DNA of 64,000 nucleotides from positions 1 through 64,000 of the forward strand of contig NZ_BTTW01000012.1 in the NCBI RefSeq assembly GCF_036245865.1. The letters run 5' to 3'. Positions 7,438 through 15,713 of the stretch are shown here, one piece after another. The notes beneath the pieces are model-generated. The model searched no databases and was not told the DNA's origin. It saw only the letters and a list, made by a program, of their open reading frames with translations. Numbering within the stretch: position 1 is the stretch's first letter; each line of letters opens with the position of its first letter. The translations under genes were made by a program, and so were the position numbers. The stretch comes from Corallococcus caeni. GTDB taxonomy: Bacteria > Myxococcota > Myxococcia > Myxococcales > Myxococcaceae.

Positions 7438-8859
7438 GTGCCCAACGCTCTTTCTCGCGGCATCTTCAACCTGTTCTTCGGCGCGAAGCGCAAGCCGTTC
7501 GCGTCGCTGCCCGGCCCCCAACCGGGGATCCTCGGCACCGCCGGGGACTTCCTGGGGGCGTCTCCCTGGGACGTCTGCGCGCGCTACGGCCGCGAGTACG
7601 GCGGCGTCACCCTCATCTGGATGGGGCCCAACCCCGGGCTGGTGCTCAACGACCCGGCGCTCATCGCGGAGGTCTACGAGTCTCCCCGCCGGATGGAGTT
7701 CGAGAAGGGGAACATCAGCGAGCAGATCCGCCCCTCCACGACGGACGACACGGCCTTCACGGCGGAGCTGCGCGGAGACTGGGTGCAGAAGCGCGCGTTG
7801 GAGCCCAGCGCGCAGGCGTGGGCTCCGGAGGCGCTGGCGGACCTGGTGGGCCCCATGCAGGCAGCCGTCTCCGAGTCCGTGGATGCGCTGCTGAAGCAGG
7901 AGCGCATCGACGACCTCGCGTCCGTGCTGCGGCGGCTGACGTTCGACGCGTTCTCGGTGGCGCAGGTGGGGGAGAAGCTGCCGGATCAGGTGTTCGAGGA
8001 CTTCATGCTGCTGGCGAAGGCGGCGGACGCGCGCATCCAGTCGAAGCTGCCGCTGAAGTTCGTGAAGCCGCCCAAGGACTTCGACGCGACGAAGGCGCGC
8101 TTCTACGGGCACTTCGTGGACCGCATCCGCGAGGCTCGCAAGCGGCAGGACCCGCGTGCCGTGGACCTCATGTCGCGCTACGTGCGGGAGACGCCGGGCA
8201 TTGATGATCAGGTGCTGGCGCACATGCTCGGGGGCACCTACTTCGGCGGGGCGTTCTCCTCCAGCGTGACGCTGGTGGGCGCGTTCCATCAGCTCAACAA
8301 GTACCCCCAGGCCGAAGCGCGCCTCGCGGCCGAAGCGGCCTCGCTGGTGGCGGACGGCCCGCTGACCTCCGGGAAGCTGGCGGGCGCGAAGTGGGCGGAG
8401 GCGGTGGCCTACGAAGCGCTGCGCATCCTGCCGGCGGTCCGGGTGATGACGCGCACGCCGTCGAAGGACGCGCAGCTGGCCGGCGTCACGTTGCCGGCGG
8501 GGTCGATGATCATGATCTCGAACCAGCACCTGCACCGCGACCCGAAGCACTGGGAGGACCCGGACACGTTCAAGCCGGAGCGCTGGCTGGACGGGGGCGC
8601 GGCGAGGGATCCGCTGGGGAGCGGCTATTTCTTCCCATTCGGCCGGGGGCCGCGCGCGTGCGTGGGCGCGGACTTCGCGATGGTGTTCCTGAAGACGGCG
8701 CTGACGACGATGGCCTCGCGCGAGAAGGTCCAGCTCGATTCGACGGAGCCCTTCGAGGAGGGCTTCTTCTTCGGCGTGGTGCTGCCGAAGGGCGTCACCG
8801 GGAAGCTTGTCGCGCGGACAACCCAAGCGTCGCAGGACGTGCAAGCACGCAGCGCCTGA
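7438..8859 (+). CDS. cytochrome P450
   Basis: The 473-residue protein shows the P450 signature FPFGRGPRACVGADFA with heme-thiolate Cys408, the K-helix ExxR (E326-R329, YEALR) and FKPERW. The I-helix segment GGTYFGGAFSSSVTLVG lacks the usual acid/alcohol Thr pair for O2 activation, as in P450s that rearrange peroxides. There is no membrane anchor, so it is probably soluble. Translation starts at GTG 7438 behind AGGAG. It sits 21 bp after the intact lipoxygenase in one operon, so conversion of fatty-acid hydroperoxides (allene oxide synthase, lyase or epoxy-alcohol type) is a reasonable inference, not shown. Confidence 0.92.
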   Translation: MPNALSRGIFNLFFGAKRKPFASLPGPQPGILGTAGDFLGASPWDVCARYGREYGGVTLIWMGPNPGLVLNDPALIAEVYESPRRMEFEKGNISEQIRPSTTDDTAFTAELRGDWVQKRALEPSAQAWAPEALADLVGPMQAAVSESVDALLKQERIDDLASVLRRLTFDAFSVAQVGEKLPDQVFEDFMLLAKAADARIQSKLPLKFVKPPKDFDATKARFYGHFVDRIREARKRQDPRAVDLMSRYVRETPGIDDQVLAHMLGGTYFGGAFSSSVTLVGAFHQLNKYPQAEARLAAEAASLVADGPLTSGKLAGAKWAEAVAYEALRILPAVRVMTRTPSKDAQLAGVTLPAGSMIMISNQHLHRDPKHWEDPDTFKPERWLDGGAARDPLGSGYFFPFGRGPRACVGADFAMVFLKTALTTMASREKVQLDSTEPFEEGFFFGVVLPKGVTGKLVARTTQASQDVQARSA

Positions 8860-8890
8860 GGCTCCCAGTCATCCATGGTGTACGCGGCCA

Positions 8891-8913
8891 ACCTGTCCGA
8901 CTGTTGGACAGGT
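8891..8913 (+). terminator. hairpin after the P450 gene
   Basis: Perfect 8-bp arms (8891-8898 and 8906-8913) enclose a 7-base loop, 31 bp after the P450 stop codon, followed by TTCGCG. Terminator-like but with a very short T-run. Confidence 0.4.
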
Positions 8914-8986
8914 TTCGCGAACACCGGCCACTGGGGCCTCAATGCCTCCGAGTGAGCCCCAAAAGCCATCGATGTAGAATGAAACG

Positions 8987-9439
8987 ATGCGCTACGGATT
9001 GCTCATCTTCGCTGCCACCCTGGCCAGTTCTTGTGAGCGACAGAAGACGTCATCCATGAGCACTTCCAAGTCTCCGGGCATCCAGGCCTCGCCGCTTGAT
9101 TTGGAAAATGGGCCTTTTCAGCCGAGCCACGCTTTCGCTCATGCTGTTCACGAGTCTTTTCACAAGCATCTTCTGGCCATCAAGGCAGGAGAGATCCCGT
9201 CCTCCCTTCCGCGAGAAGACATTGAGGCGCTGCCCATTCCAGGTGAGCCTTTTCTGGACGCTACGGGGTACTGGAGGCTTGGGGACTGGCTCATGGAGGG
9301 CAGAAGCGGAAACCTGATGCTCACCCATCGCCCTTCGCAAGCCGAACCGCGTATGGAGTACGTCGCTACCCTCAAAGGTGATGTCGAAACATTGATCGTC
9401 ACCTCGCTGTCAATCATTCGAATCCACCCTCGACGATAG
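8987..9439 (+). CDS. small hypothetical lipoprotein next to an IS
   Basis: The 150-residue product starts MRYGLLIFAATLASSCERQK, with a lipobox LASSC placing the lipidated cysteine at residue 16. The mature part has no recognised domain. Its GC content is lower than that of the neighbouring P450. The TAG stop ends 1 bp before the left inverted repeat of the IS701-like element, so the original C-terminus may have been longer and cut by that insertion. No strong ribosome site is seen. Confidence 0.6.
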   Translation: MRYGLLIFAATLASSCERQKTSSMSTSKSPGIQASPLDLENGPFQPSHAFAHAVHESFHKHLLAIKAGEIPSSLPREDIEALPIPGEPFLDATGYWRLGDWLMEGRSGNLMLTHRPSQAEPRMEYVATLKGDVETLIVTSLSIIRIHPRR

Positions 9440-9440
9440 C

Positions 9441-10763
9441 ACTACTCGGTCAGATGAATCGGGCAAGGCAGCTCCGTGTTGATGGAGCATGACGCCCGCG
9501 CACCTGCACAAGCTCGACCGAGAGCTCTCCGAGTACCTGGACTCGATGATCGTAGGAATGGGGCGCACGGAGCGGCGTCGAGCCCTGGGCGGCTACGTTA
9601 CGGGCCTCCTGCTGGACGGAGAGCGCAAGAGCATCGAGCCCATGGCGGCACGACTGGCCGAGGCACCAGACCAGACAGAAGCCCTTCGCAAACGCTTGCA
9701 GCAGTGCGTGTCCGGCGCAGCCTGGGATGACGCCCAGATGCGCTGCCGCCTCAGCCAGAAGTTGGAGCGGGAGCTACCGGGCCTGGAAGCCCTCCTCGTC
9801 GACGACACGGGCTTTTCCGAAGAAAGGCCTGCATTCGGTGGGTGTCGCACGCCAGTACTCGGGAACCTTGGGCCGTACGGACAACTGCCAGGTGGCGGTG
9901 AGTCTGCACGTGGCGGGCGAGAAGGGCAGCGGCTGCATTGGGATGCGCCTGTACCTCCCCGAGGACTGGACGGCGGACAGACGGCGCATGCGGGCAGCAG
10001 GCATCCCACGGGAGGTCCGCTTCGAGCGCAAATGGGAGTTGGCACTTGAGCTTCTTGATGAGGCCCGCCGCTGGGGCGTGCATGAAAAGCTCGTCCTGGC
10101 CGACTCGGGCTACGGCAGTTGCCGCGACTTCCTTGCCGAATGCCACATCAAATGGGCCGCCCTCGCACGCGTTATGCCGATGAGTCTGGCCACCAGCCTG
10201 TCCTCATTGAGCAGTTGGCGCGCCCCCCCCTCGGTCCGCCTTTCACGTCGTTCGTTGGAGACAGGGAAGCCGCGGCGTGCAGTCCTCGCGCTTTGCCGCC
10301 ATGCGCGTACGCACGGCGGAGCACCACTTCTGGTGCGAGCCGCCAGGTGAAGAGGTGTGGCCGCTGATGGAATGGCCGCGCGGCGAGGCAGCCCCAACGA
10401 AGTATCACCTTTCGTCCCTGCCTCCAGACACAACGCTCAAGGAGTTGGTGCGTCTGTCCAAGCTACGCTGGAGAGTGGAGCGCGACTATCAAGAGTTGAA
10501 GGGAGAAGTCGGCCTGGACCACTTCGAGGGCCGCAGTTGGCGAGGATTCCACCACCACGCCACGCTCTGCATGGTGGCCCATGGTTTCCTCGCCCTCCAC
10601 CGGGCGCTTTTCCCCCCGGAGCAGGACGCGCTGGACGCTGCCCCAAGTGCGGCGGCAACTCCAACTCCTGATCCTTTGCCGCATCGGGCACTGCCCCCTG
10701 TGCATGCGCCCGGTCAACGCTCGGGCGCCTCCCCTTGGGAGCTCACGCATGTGACCGAGTAGT
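9441..10763 (+). mobile_element. IS701-family insertion sequence, inactive
   Basis: The element spans 1323 bp with terminal inverted repeats: left 9441-9456 (actactcggtcagatg), right end mirrored at 10748-10763, differing at one position in 16. The single transposase gene fills the interior. No target-site duplication is obvious in the flanks, which suggests later decay or flank deletion. Length and gene type fit IS701. Confidence 0.75.
9489..10762 (+). pseudogene. IS701-family transposase with frameshifts
   Basis: The N-terminal part (MTPAHLHKLDRELSEYLDSM...) runs to LVDDTGF, then an extra T in a TTTT run at 9813-9816 shifts the frame; the protein resumes as KKGLHSVGVARQYSGTLGRT and LVLADSGYGSCRDFLAE. 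The region about 10150-10290 is scrambled, and the C-terminal part returns in a third frame with LRWRVERDYQELKGEVGLDH. These are the IS701 DDE transposase blocks, including aspartates in VDDTG and LADSGYG and the glutamate in YQELK. At least two frame breaks make it non-functional. Confidence 0.85.
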
Positions 10764-10857
10764 ACTGGTCCGATCCACGTACACACGCCCCAGGACTGGA
10801 CCGCTGACGACACTGCGCCGAGCACCTGCCAGAGAGAGCGGCGAAGCGTTGCGTGAA

Positions 10858-11223
10858 TCAGTCAGTCACCCACACCGGCATCATGATCGAGCCATGACCG
10901 CAATTACAGCGGTAGCCAATCTGGCCGCTGGGCATGACTTTACTCTCAAGAACACAACCACTATCCGTGCACTTCCAGTACTCTGCGGGATTTTTCATAA
11001 CAACAAAACCTTCCAGCTTGAGATCCACTGGCATCACACAAATTGTCTTGTCGACACTGACGGGCTCAGATGGTGCGGCCGGCTGGGAGGCAAGAGCAGC
11101 GCGAACCTCGCCCGTCTCCTGGGCAACTGCAGGCGGACCCACTTCAGCCGTCTCCTCACTCTCGGCTTCACCGCAGCCCAGCAGCAGCTCCGTCAGCAGC
11201 ACCGCTCCAATGAGTCCTCGCAT
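10858..11223 (-). CDS. small cysteine-containing lipoprotein
   Basis: The chosen start, ATG 11223, gives 121 residues: MRGLIGAVLLTELLLGCGEA with lipobox LLGC. A low-complexity Glu/Ala/Pro linker follows, then a C-terminal domain with five cysteines (KCTDSGC, YRCNCGHG). GGAGG lies 4 bp upstream of this ATG. The frame is open much further upstream, but that part has no coding bias. No family is recognised; the cysteine spacing could form disulfides in the periplasm or on the surface. Confidence 0.6.
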   Translation of the reverse strand: MRGLIGAVLLTELLLGCGEAESEETAEVGPPAVAQETGEVRAALASQPAAPSEPVSVDKTICVMPVDLKLEGFVVMKNPAEYWKCTDSGCVLESKVMPSGQIGYRCNCGHGSIMMPVWVTD

Positions 11224-11510
11224 GCATCCTCCAGGTTGTGAGGGTTGTCGAGAATAGCATGGACTGCGGAAATTCGGCATCAGTCCGCCAAGGTGACGCG
11301 ACACGGGGGCGGCGGATAGTGCCCGCGAGGCTTGGGGGACTGTCCTTTCACGGGGCGTATTCTGCGGTCCGCAGAGAGACACCAAAGCTCGGTAGACGGC
11401 TGGCAGCTGCGGCGTCAATCCTCGGAGCCTCAAGAGCGTCCCTGCTACCAAAGGGGAGCGCCATCGCTTCCTGCGCCGGCAGAACCGCGAAGCGCACCCT
11501 CGGGCCACGA

Positions 11511-11621
11511 TGTCCTGCGGAAAGAATCCTTCATCCAGTTGAGATCCATGTGGTGCGCCAGGTTCCGGACGGGCTGTCCAGGTGTCCGCCGCGCCAGTTC
11601 TGCTATCCGCTGGAGTTTCAT
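11511..11621 (-). pseudogene. N-terminal scrap of a group II intron reverse transcriptase
   Basis: On the minus strand the residues MKLQRIAELARRTPGQPVRN then LAHHMDLNWMKDSFRRT match the conserved start of group II intron-encoded proteins (KLQRIAELA...LAHHID...AYRRT). The expected RKDGAVGVDG that should follow is absent, so only about 37 residues remain. No intron RNA domain V was recognised nearby. Confidence 0.55.
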
Positions 11622-11925
11622 TGAGAGCGTGATGGAGCTCTGTGTCCCCCCGGCATCTTTCCCTCCAGCAGTTCCGTGACCCAGCCTGCGGGCTGCCGCT
11701 TTGGCCGGGCAGGGCTTGCACCTGCTGGGCTCCAGCTTCGAGTTTCTCAAGACGACGGCATCTTGTTCCTCCCGAACCAGGCTTTTGCAGCTTCCTGGCG
11801 CACAGTTGACCGTTAACCGGCCAATCTACCCGCAGGCGTTTGCGAAGGGGCCCAGGGGGAGGGGCAGGGTGGCCTGGGCCGGCCCTGGGGCACTCACGGT
11901 GGGTTAGGGCAGTGCTTCCGGCAGT

Positions 11926-11949
11926 CGTGGGCCGGGCTCCCGGCCCACG
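11926..11949. other. strong GC hairpin, function unknown
   Basis: Perfect 10-bp arms (11926-11935 and 11940-11949) close a 4-base loop. No T-run follows on either strand and no gene ends nearby, so it is more likely a relic end of a mobile element than a terminator. Confidence 0.4.
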
Positions 11950-12360
11950 AGGGGCTCATGCGTCCGGCACGTGCTCCCTCCTCTGTGGTTCAAATACGAT
12001 CCACGCTCCGTTCCTGTGGAGCCTTCCATCAAGTGTATCATTCGGATTGCCACTCCTCGTTTGGCTCAGGCATTCGATTCAACGCGGGAGAACGGATAGG
12101 TGTTGGAATGGCGGCTGTATCCGCGCACGTAACCCTGACCGGCTACGAGTCTGATTTGCCGCTCTGATGAATCCGTCGTGGCTCGCGGATTGAATGTGCG
12201 TGATTCGGCCGGGACTGACAGCCCCTGACGAAGGTCGGGGTTGGGCTGGCCGTTGGCGAGGGCCGTCCTCCGCTTGAGGGACCTGGTCCGTGAACTCGTC
12301 CCCGACGCTTTCTGGGGGCACGTGGCGCCGCTGTAACACCCCGGCCCGTCTGGGCGAGGT

Positions 12361-12417
12361 GAAGACACCGCCCGCACGGGCCAGGCGTCGCGGGACGTGC
12401 GGGCACGGAGCGCCTGA
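12361..12417 (+). pseudogene. C-terminal scrap similar to the cytochrome P450 tail
   Basis: The frame reads EDTARTGQASRDVRARSA then TGA at 12415-12417. The P450 at 7438-8859 ends VARTTQASQDVQARSA. At the DNA level 30 of 34 bases from GCGTCG to the base after the stop agree. This looks like the 3' tail of a second P450 gene, or a duplicated fragment of the first, left in decayed DNA. Confidence 0.45.
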
Positions 12418-12510
12418 GTTGGGTTCTGTGCGCCAATCGCGGATGGCGCTCAGCACAGCCTTGAGCGGCGCTTCCCGATGCGAGATCATTCCCGCTCTGG
12501 GAGGAGCCGC

Positions 12511-12828
12511 TTGAAGCCACTCCGCACTGCATTCGCCGCGTGTCTCGTCATCACCTGGCTGGGCGCCTGCTCCAGCGAGGACCCATCCACGCCAGACGCA
12601 GGGCAGGGTGGTCCCTATGACGGCTGTCGCCAGGAGGGCGAGGAGCTGAACGCCAAGGTGATAGGCGCCACCTGCTGCGAGGGATTGACCCGCATCGAGG
12701 ACACCCAGTACCGGGATGGCGGCGTCTGCGAGCCGGTCCCTCCGGACCTCAAGGTCTGCACCCGCTGCGGCAATGGCCAGTGCGGACCTGGAGAGTCCCC
12801 CTGCAACTGCCCCCAGGACTGTCCCTGA
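12511..12828 (+). CDS. small cysteine-rich lipoprotein
   Basis: Start TTG 12511 is preferred because GGGAGGA lies 5 bp upstream and the signal then reads MKPLRTAFAACLVITWLGAC, with lipobox LGAC. An earlier in-frame ATG at 12478 has no ribosome site. The mature part of about 85 residues ends with a tight cysteine cluster (CTRCGNGQCGPGE, CNCPQDC), a motif common in myxobacterial surface proteins and probably disulfide-linked. Role unknown. A hairpin after the stop separates it from the convergent neprosin gene. Confidence 0.7.
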   Translation: MKPLRTAFAACLVITWLGACSSEDPSTPDAGQGGPYDGCRQEGEELNAKVIGATCCEGLTRIEDTQYRDGGVCEPVPPDLKVCTRCGNGQCGPGESPCNCPQDCP

Positions 12829-12842
12829 AGCCTCGCCGTCGC

Positions 12843-12872
12843 GAGCGCCGCCCCCGGGTGGGGACGGCGCTC
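12843..12872. terminator. bidirectional hairpin between convergent genes
   Basis: The arms GAGCGCCG and CGGCGCTC (12843-12850, 12865-12872), extended by CCCC/GGGG, lie between the lipoprotein stop at 12828 and the neprosin gene stop at 12896. It probably ends transcription from both sides. Confidence 0.5.
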
Positions 12873-12895
12873 CAGCGACAGCGCTCCGTCTTGCT

Positions 12896-14215
12896 TCAGC
12901 AGCCCCAGCCGCCCGGGCCGCCGAAGAAGAAGTAGGTGCCCCAGTCCGTGCCCGTCGACGCGGGCGTGTACGTCAGCGAGTAGCACGACGGCGACGGCTG
13001 ATAGGCGTTCAGGTTGGCCCACTGACCGGCGTTGGCCAGGTCCGTATAGAAGATGGCGCGCTGGTAGGCCGCCTGCGACCACCCCCAGCTGGACCATCCG
13101 CCGCTGCCCATGGGCGGAAAGTTGTCGGGGCCCACCGTCTCACCGCCGTAGTCGATGTAGGTCGAGAACTGCGACAGCTGGCCACCGCGGTAGAGCGAGC
13201 CGGGGTAGTAGCCCACCGCATCGAAGGTCCCATTGCCCTGGAGGAAGAGCCACCAGTTGCCCCCGGAGAACTTCCACTGCATGTGGAACTCATACTGGGG
13301 TCCGCCGAAGGTGCTGTAGACGCTCCAGCCGCCGCCCAGCGGCCAGTTGGAATTGACCTGGACGAAGCCCGGACAGGTCAGGTTGTAGCAACCGGTCGTG
13401 TAGTTATCGGGCGTGAAGTAGATGAAGGTGACGGCGTTGGTCGTGCCGTACAGGGCGGGGTACACCTGCCAGCCCCCCTCCACCGTCTGCATCGAGGCGC
13501 CGCTCCCACCCAGGTACCAGTGCTGTGACAGCGAGAAGATCTGCCCCGAGCCGGTGTTGATGGCAGGGCTCCAGAGATTCAGCCGCGAGTCGCCACCGTA
13601 GTTGTTCGCCCACTGGGAGGCGTGGGCGTACTTGTGGGTGACGGGCGCGAGCGGCGAGGTGCCGGTGAACGGCCGTCCCGCGCCGTTCGGGCCCTTGCTC
13701 AGGAAGTCACGCAGCGACTCGAAGCGGGACATCCTGTCGAGCGTGACGCGGTGCATGGGGATGGTGCCGTTCTCACAGCGCAGCTCGTTGCCGAACCGGT
13801 CCTGCTGGCCGCGCGCCAGCGGCGAGGGCGCAGCCCTGGGCTGGTCACCGGACTCCTTCACGAGCGGCGTCGACGGCGAGGAGGGCGCGGGGGGCGCCGC
13901 CACGCTCTTCAATCCCAGCAGTCGCACCGAGGGCTGCTGCGCGATGGGCACGCAGTCGAAGACCTGCGTGTCGAGCATGAAGCTGTGGTCGACCCGCACG
14001 CCCTCGTACAGCGAGAGGACATGCTGACGCATCTCGTTGAACGCGGCCTCGTTCTGGACCCGCGTCTCCGCCAGGCCCTGGAAGGTGCTCAGCCGCGCCG
14101 TGGACGTGTCCCGCACGAACTGCTCGAAGGGGACAAGCCTGTCCGTCTGCTCTTCAGCCTGGGCCGTGGACGCGCAAAGCGCGGTCAGCGCGAGCCCCAT
14201 GGAGAGGGTCTTCAT
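12896..14215 (-). CDS. secreted neprosin-family glutamic endopeptidase
   Basis: The start ATG 14215 follows a GGAG site and gives 439 residues with signal MKTLSMGLALTALCASTAQA. Residues about 20-190 form a propeptide-like region. The rest is a neprosin (DUF239) domain rich in Trp, Gly and Tyr. Both expected catalytic glutamates are visible: E246 in QTVEGGWQVYP and E359 in IDYGGETVGP. Neprosins are secreted peptidases of the glutamic type, known for cleaving after proline in plants; bacterial members are less studied. In a predator it would act on prey or environmental protein. It is transcribed alone. Confidence 0.85.
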   Translation of the reverse strand: MKTLSMGLALTALCASTAQAEEQTDRLVPFEQFVRDTSTARLSTFQGLAETRVQNEAAFNEMRQHVLSLYEGVRVDHSFMLDTQVFDCVPIAQQPSVRLLGLKSVAAPPAPSSPSTPLVKESGDQPRAAPSPLARGQQDRFGNELRCENGTIPMHRVTLDRMSRFESLRDFLSKGPNGAGRPFTGTSPLAPVTHKYAHASQWANNYGGDSRLNLWSPAINTGSGQIFSLSQHWYLGGSGASMQTVEGGWQVYPALYGTTNAVTFIYFTPDNYTTGCYNLTCPGFVQVNSNWPLGGGWSVYSTFGGPQYEFHMQWKFSGGNWWLFLQGNGTFDAVGYYPGSLYRGGQLSQFSTYIDYGGETVGPDNFPPMGSGGWSSWGWSQAAYQRAIFYTDLANAGQWANLNAYQPSPSCYSLTYTPASTGTDWGTYFFFGGPGGWGC

Positions 14216-14339
14216 GGTGTCTCCGGGTAGGGGACGGCCAGGGTGGGGTGCAGTCTGAAAGGCCATCCGCCCAGATGCAGGCTATCGCTTTTTAAGCATG
14301 AATTACACGCTATGGGATTAATGCGGTTAGAGGGTTGTC

Positions 14340-14488
14340 CTAGGCAGCGTCGTGGAAAATGACGCCCGCCGTGTACCTTTGCCTGGAGCGCACGCGGCTG
14401 ACGCCATGACGCAGGTTGACGCGATACGTCCCGCGCGTGACTGCATGCGAGGAAGCTGCTCCATCAGCACGAACTCGCTCGGGGGGAC
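14340..14488 (-). pseudogene. truncated copy of the 2OG-Fe(II) oxygenase gene
   Basis: On the minus strand the end reads TYRVNLRHGVSRVRSRQRYT then AGVIFHDAA and stop, almost the same as the C-terminus of the intact gene at 17633-18382. Just upstream, LMEQLPRMQSRA matches that gene's LTEQRPRMQSRA. Between them about 80 bp holding the catalytic His pair (VHHRPV) are missing, and nothing before about 14488 matches. It is a dead paralogue fragment. Confidence 0.75.
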
Positions 14489-14617
14489 GTGCTGTCGAAT
14501 GACGCGCAGCTGGCCGCGACGGAGCCCATCAACGCTCGAGCCGCCTGGGCTCGTGACAGGCCCCAGCAACCCTGACTACCGCCATGGCGGTATTGAAGGG
14601 CCGAGTCCTTTGTCACA

Positions 14618-15601
14618 TCAGCGCAGCGCGAACCGCTTCCTGTAGGAACCTGGAGACAGTCCGGTGCGAGCCTTGAAGCGGCGGCGGAACGACGTGGTGT
14701 CGGCGTAGCCGACGGACTGGGAAATGTCCTCCACGGTTCGAGGCGTGGTCTCCAGGAGTCGCCGGGCGGCCTCGATGCGCAGGCGCTGGACGTAGTCCAG
14801 GGGCGTATCGCCAGTGGCCTTTCGGAACCGACGCAGCAGCGTGCGCTCGCCCAGGCTCGCGGCACCGGCCGCTCCCGCCAGGGTCACCGGCTCCGAGAGG
14901 TGCGCCTCCAGCCACTCCTGGGCGCGCAGCACGGCGGTGTCGCCGTGGTCGCGAGGCGTGGCGTGCACCCCGTCGGGGGCATGGAACCGACGGCCGGGTT
15001 CCACCAGGAGCATCCTGGCGCAAAGCGCGGCCAGCTCCGCGGAGACCTGCTTCGCGACCAGGTGCAGGCAGAGGTCCAGGCAGGCAGTGATGCCGCCCGT
15101 GGTGAGCACGTCGCCATGGTCCACCAGGAGCAATTCCGGCTTGAGCGCCACGCGCGGATAGCGGGTCGCGAAGTCTCGGGCCAACCCCCAGTGGGTGGTG
15201 GCCTCACGGCCCTCCAGGAGCCCTGCCTCGGCCAGCAGGAAGGCACCCGCGCACACCGCCGCCAGCTTCGCGCCCCGCGTGTGCTGTCCCGCCAGCCAGT
15301 CCCGGGTGGAGCGCTCCGCCACGCATTGTTCCAGGTCGCCCACGAGCGCGGGGATGATGACGACGTCGAAGCGTTCCGTCGGGGCCGGCACTCGCGCAGG
15401 GCCCAGCATCAGGCCATGGAAGCTGCGCACGGGGCCGGGGAGGGGCGCCACGAGCTCCGTCGTGAAGGGTTCTCCGCCTCCCTGGTCCCTGCTCAGGCGG
15501 TTGGCCATGGCGAATACGTCCAGCGGGCCCGCGACGCTGGAGGCCACGCAGCCCTCCAGGGCCAGCACCGCGACACGAATCGACGAGGACCCGGCAGGCA
15601 T
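14618..15601 (-). CDS. GlxA-type AraC-family transcriptional regulator
   Basis: The 327-residue protein has an N-terminal DJ-1/PfpI (class I amidotransferase-like) domain (residues 8-180, VCAGAFLLAEAGLL around the nucleophile-elbow cysteine) and a C-terminal AraC double helix-turn-helix (residues 225-320, LGERTLLRRFRKATGDTPLD and VGYADTTSFRRRFKARTGLS). This architecture is typical of GlxA-like activators. It is divergent from the cysteine hydrolase at 15714, and the 112-bp gap contains a perfect palindrome, so it probably regulates that gene and itself. The ligand is unknown. Confidence 0.9.
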   Translation of the reverse strand: MPAGSSSIRVAVLALEGCVASSVAGPLDVFAMANRLSRDQGGGEPFTTELVAPLPGPVRSFHGLMLGPARVPAPTERFDVVIIPALVGDLEQCVAERSTRDWLAGQHTRGAKLAAVCAGAFLLAEAGLLEGREATTHWGLARDFATRYPRVALKPELLLVDHGDVLTTGGITACLDLCLHLVAKQVSAELAALCARMLLVEPGRRFHAPDGVHATPRDHGDTAVLRAQEWLEAHLSEPVTLAGAAGAASLGERTLLRRFRKATGDTPLDYVQRLRIEAARRLLETTPRTVEDISQSVGYADTTSFRRRFKARTGLSPGSYRKRFALR

Positions 15602-15622
15602 GTGCGTTTGTCGGTTTCCGCC

Positions 15623-15640
15623 CCGGATTTGTCAATCCGG
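15623..15640. promoter_or_regulatory. palindrome in the glxA-type/hydrolase divergent promoter
   Basis: CCGGATT-TGTC-AATCCGG has perfect 7-bp arms around a 4-base centre, in the gap between the divergent genes. Its symmetry and position suit an operator. It is assigned to the neighbouring regulator by location only. Confidence 0.45.
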
Positions 15641-15713
15641 ACACTCCCGTCGGGGCGCGGGCCCGCGTATTCGACGTGGCGAGGCACCAGGACCCGAACC
15701 AAGGAGGACGTCC

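Larger units (their letters stand above)
11224..12510. other. 1.3 kb of decayed accessory DNA
   Basis: Apart from the group II intron scrap at 11511-11621 and the P450-tail scrap at 12361-12417, no intact gene is seen. Open frames on both strands lack G/C third-position bias and break up quickly. Around 12281-12330 the plus strand reads LVRELVPDAFWGHVAPL before a stop, which resembles the start of an IS5-type transposase, so a further IS relic may be present. A strong hairpin lies at 11926-11949. Confidence 0.45.

Noticed and set aside
5371-8844. Very long minus-strand open frame opposite the lipoxygenase and P450 genes
   Set aside because: In high-GC DNA the antisense frame of real genes is often open. 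It gives a His/Arg/Leu-rich protein with no motifs, while both sense genes are certain.
9437-10770. Target-site duplication for the IS701-like element
   Set aside because: The bases outside the inverted repeats (tagc on the left, actg on the right) do not match, so no duplication is claimed.
11445-11750. A full 101-aa gene around the group II intron match
   Set aside because: Only the middle 37 residues look like a known protein; the flanks are not conserved and the expected continuation is missing.
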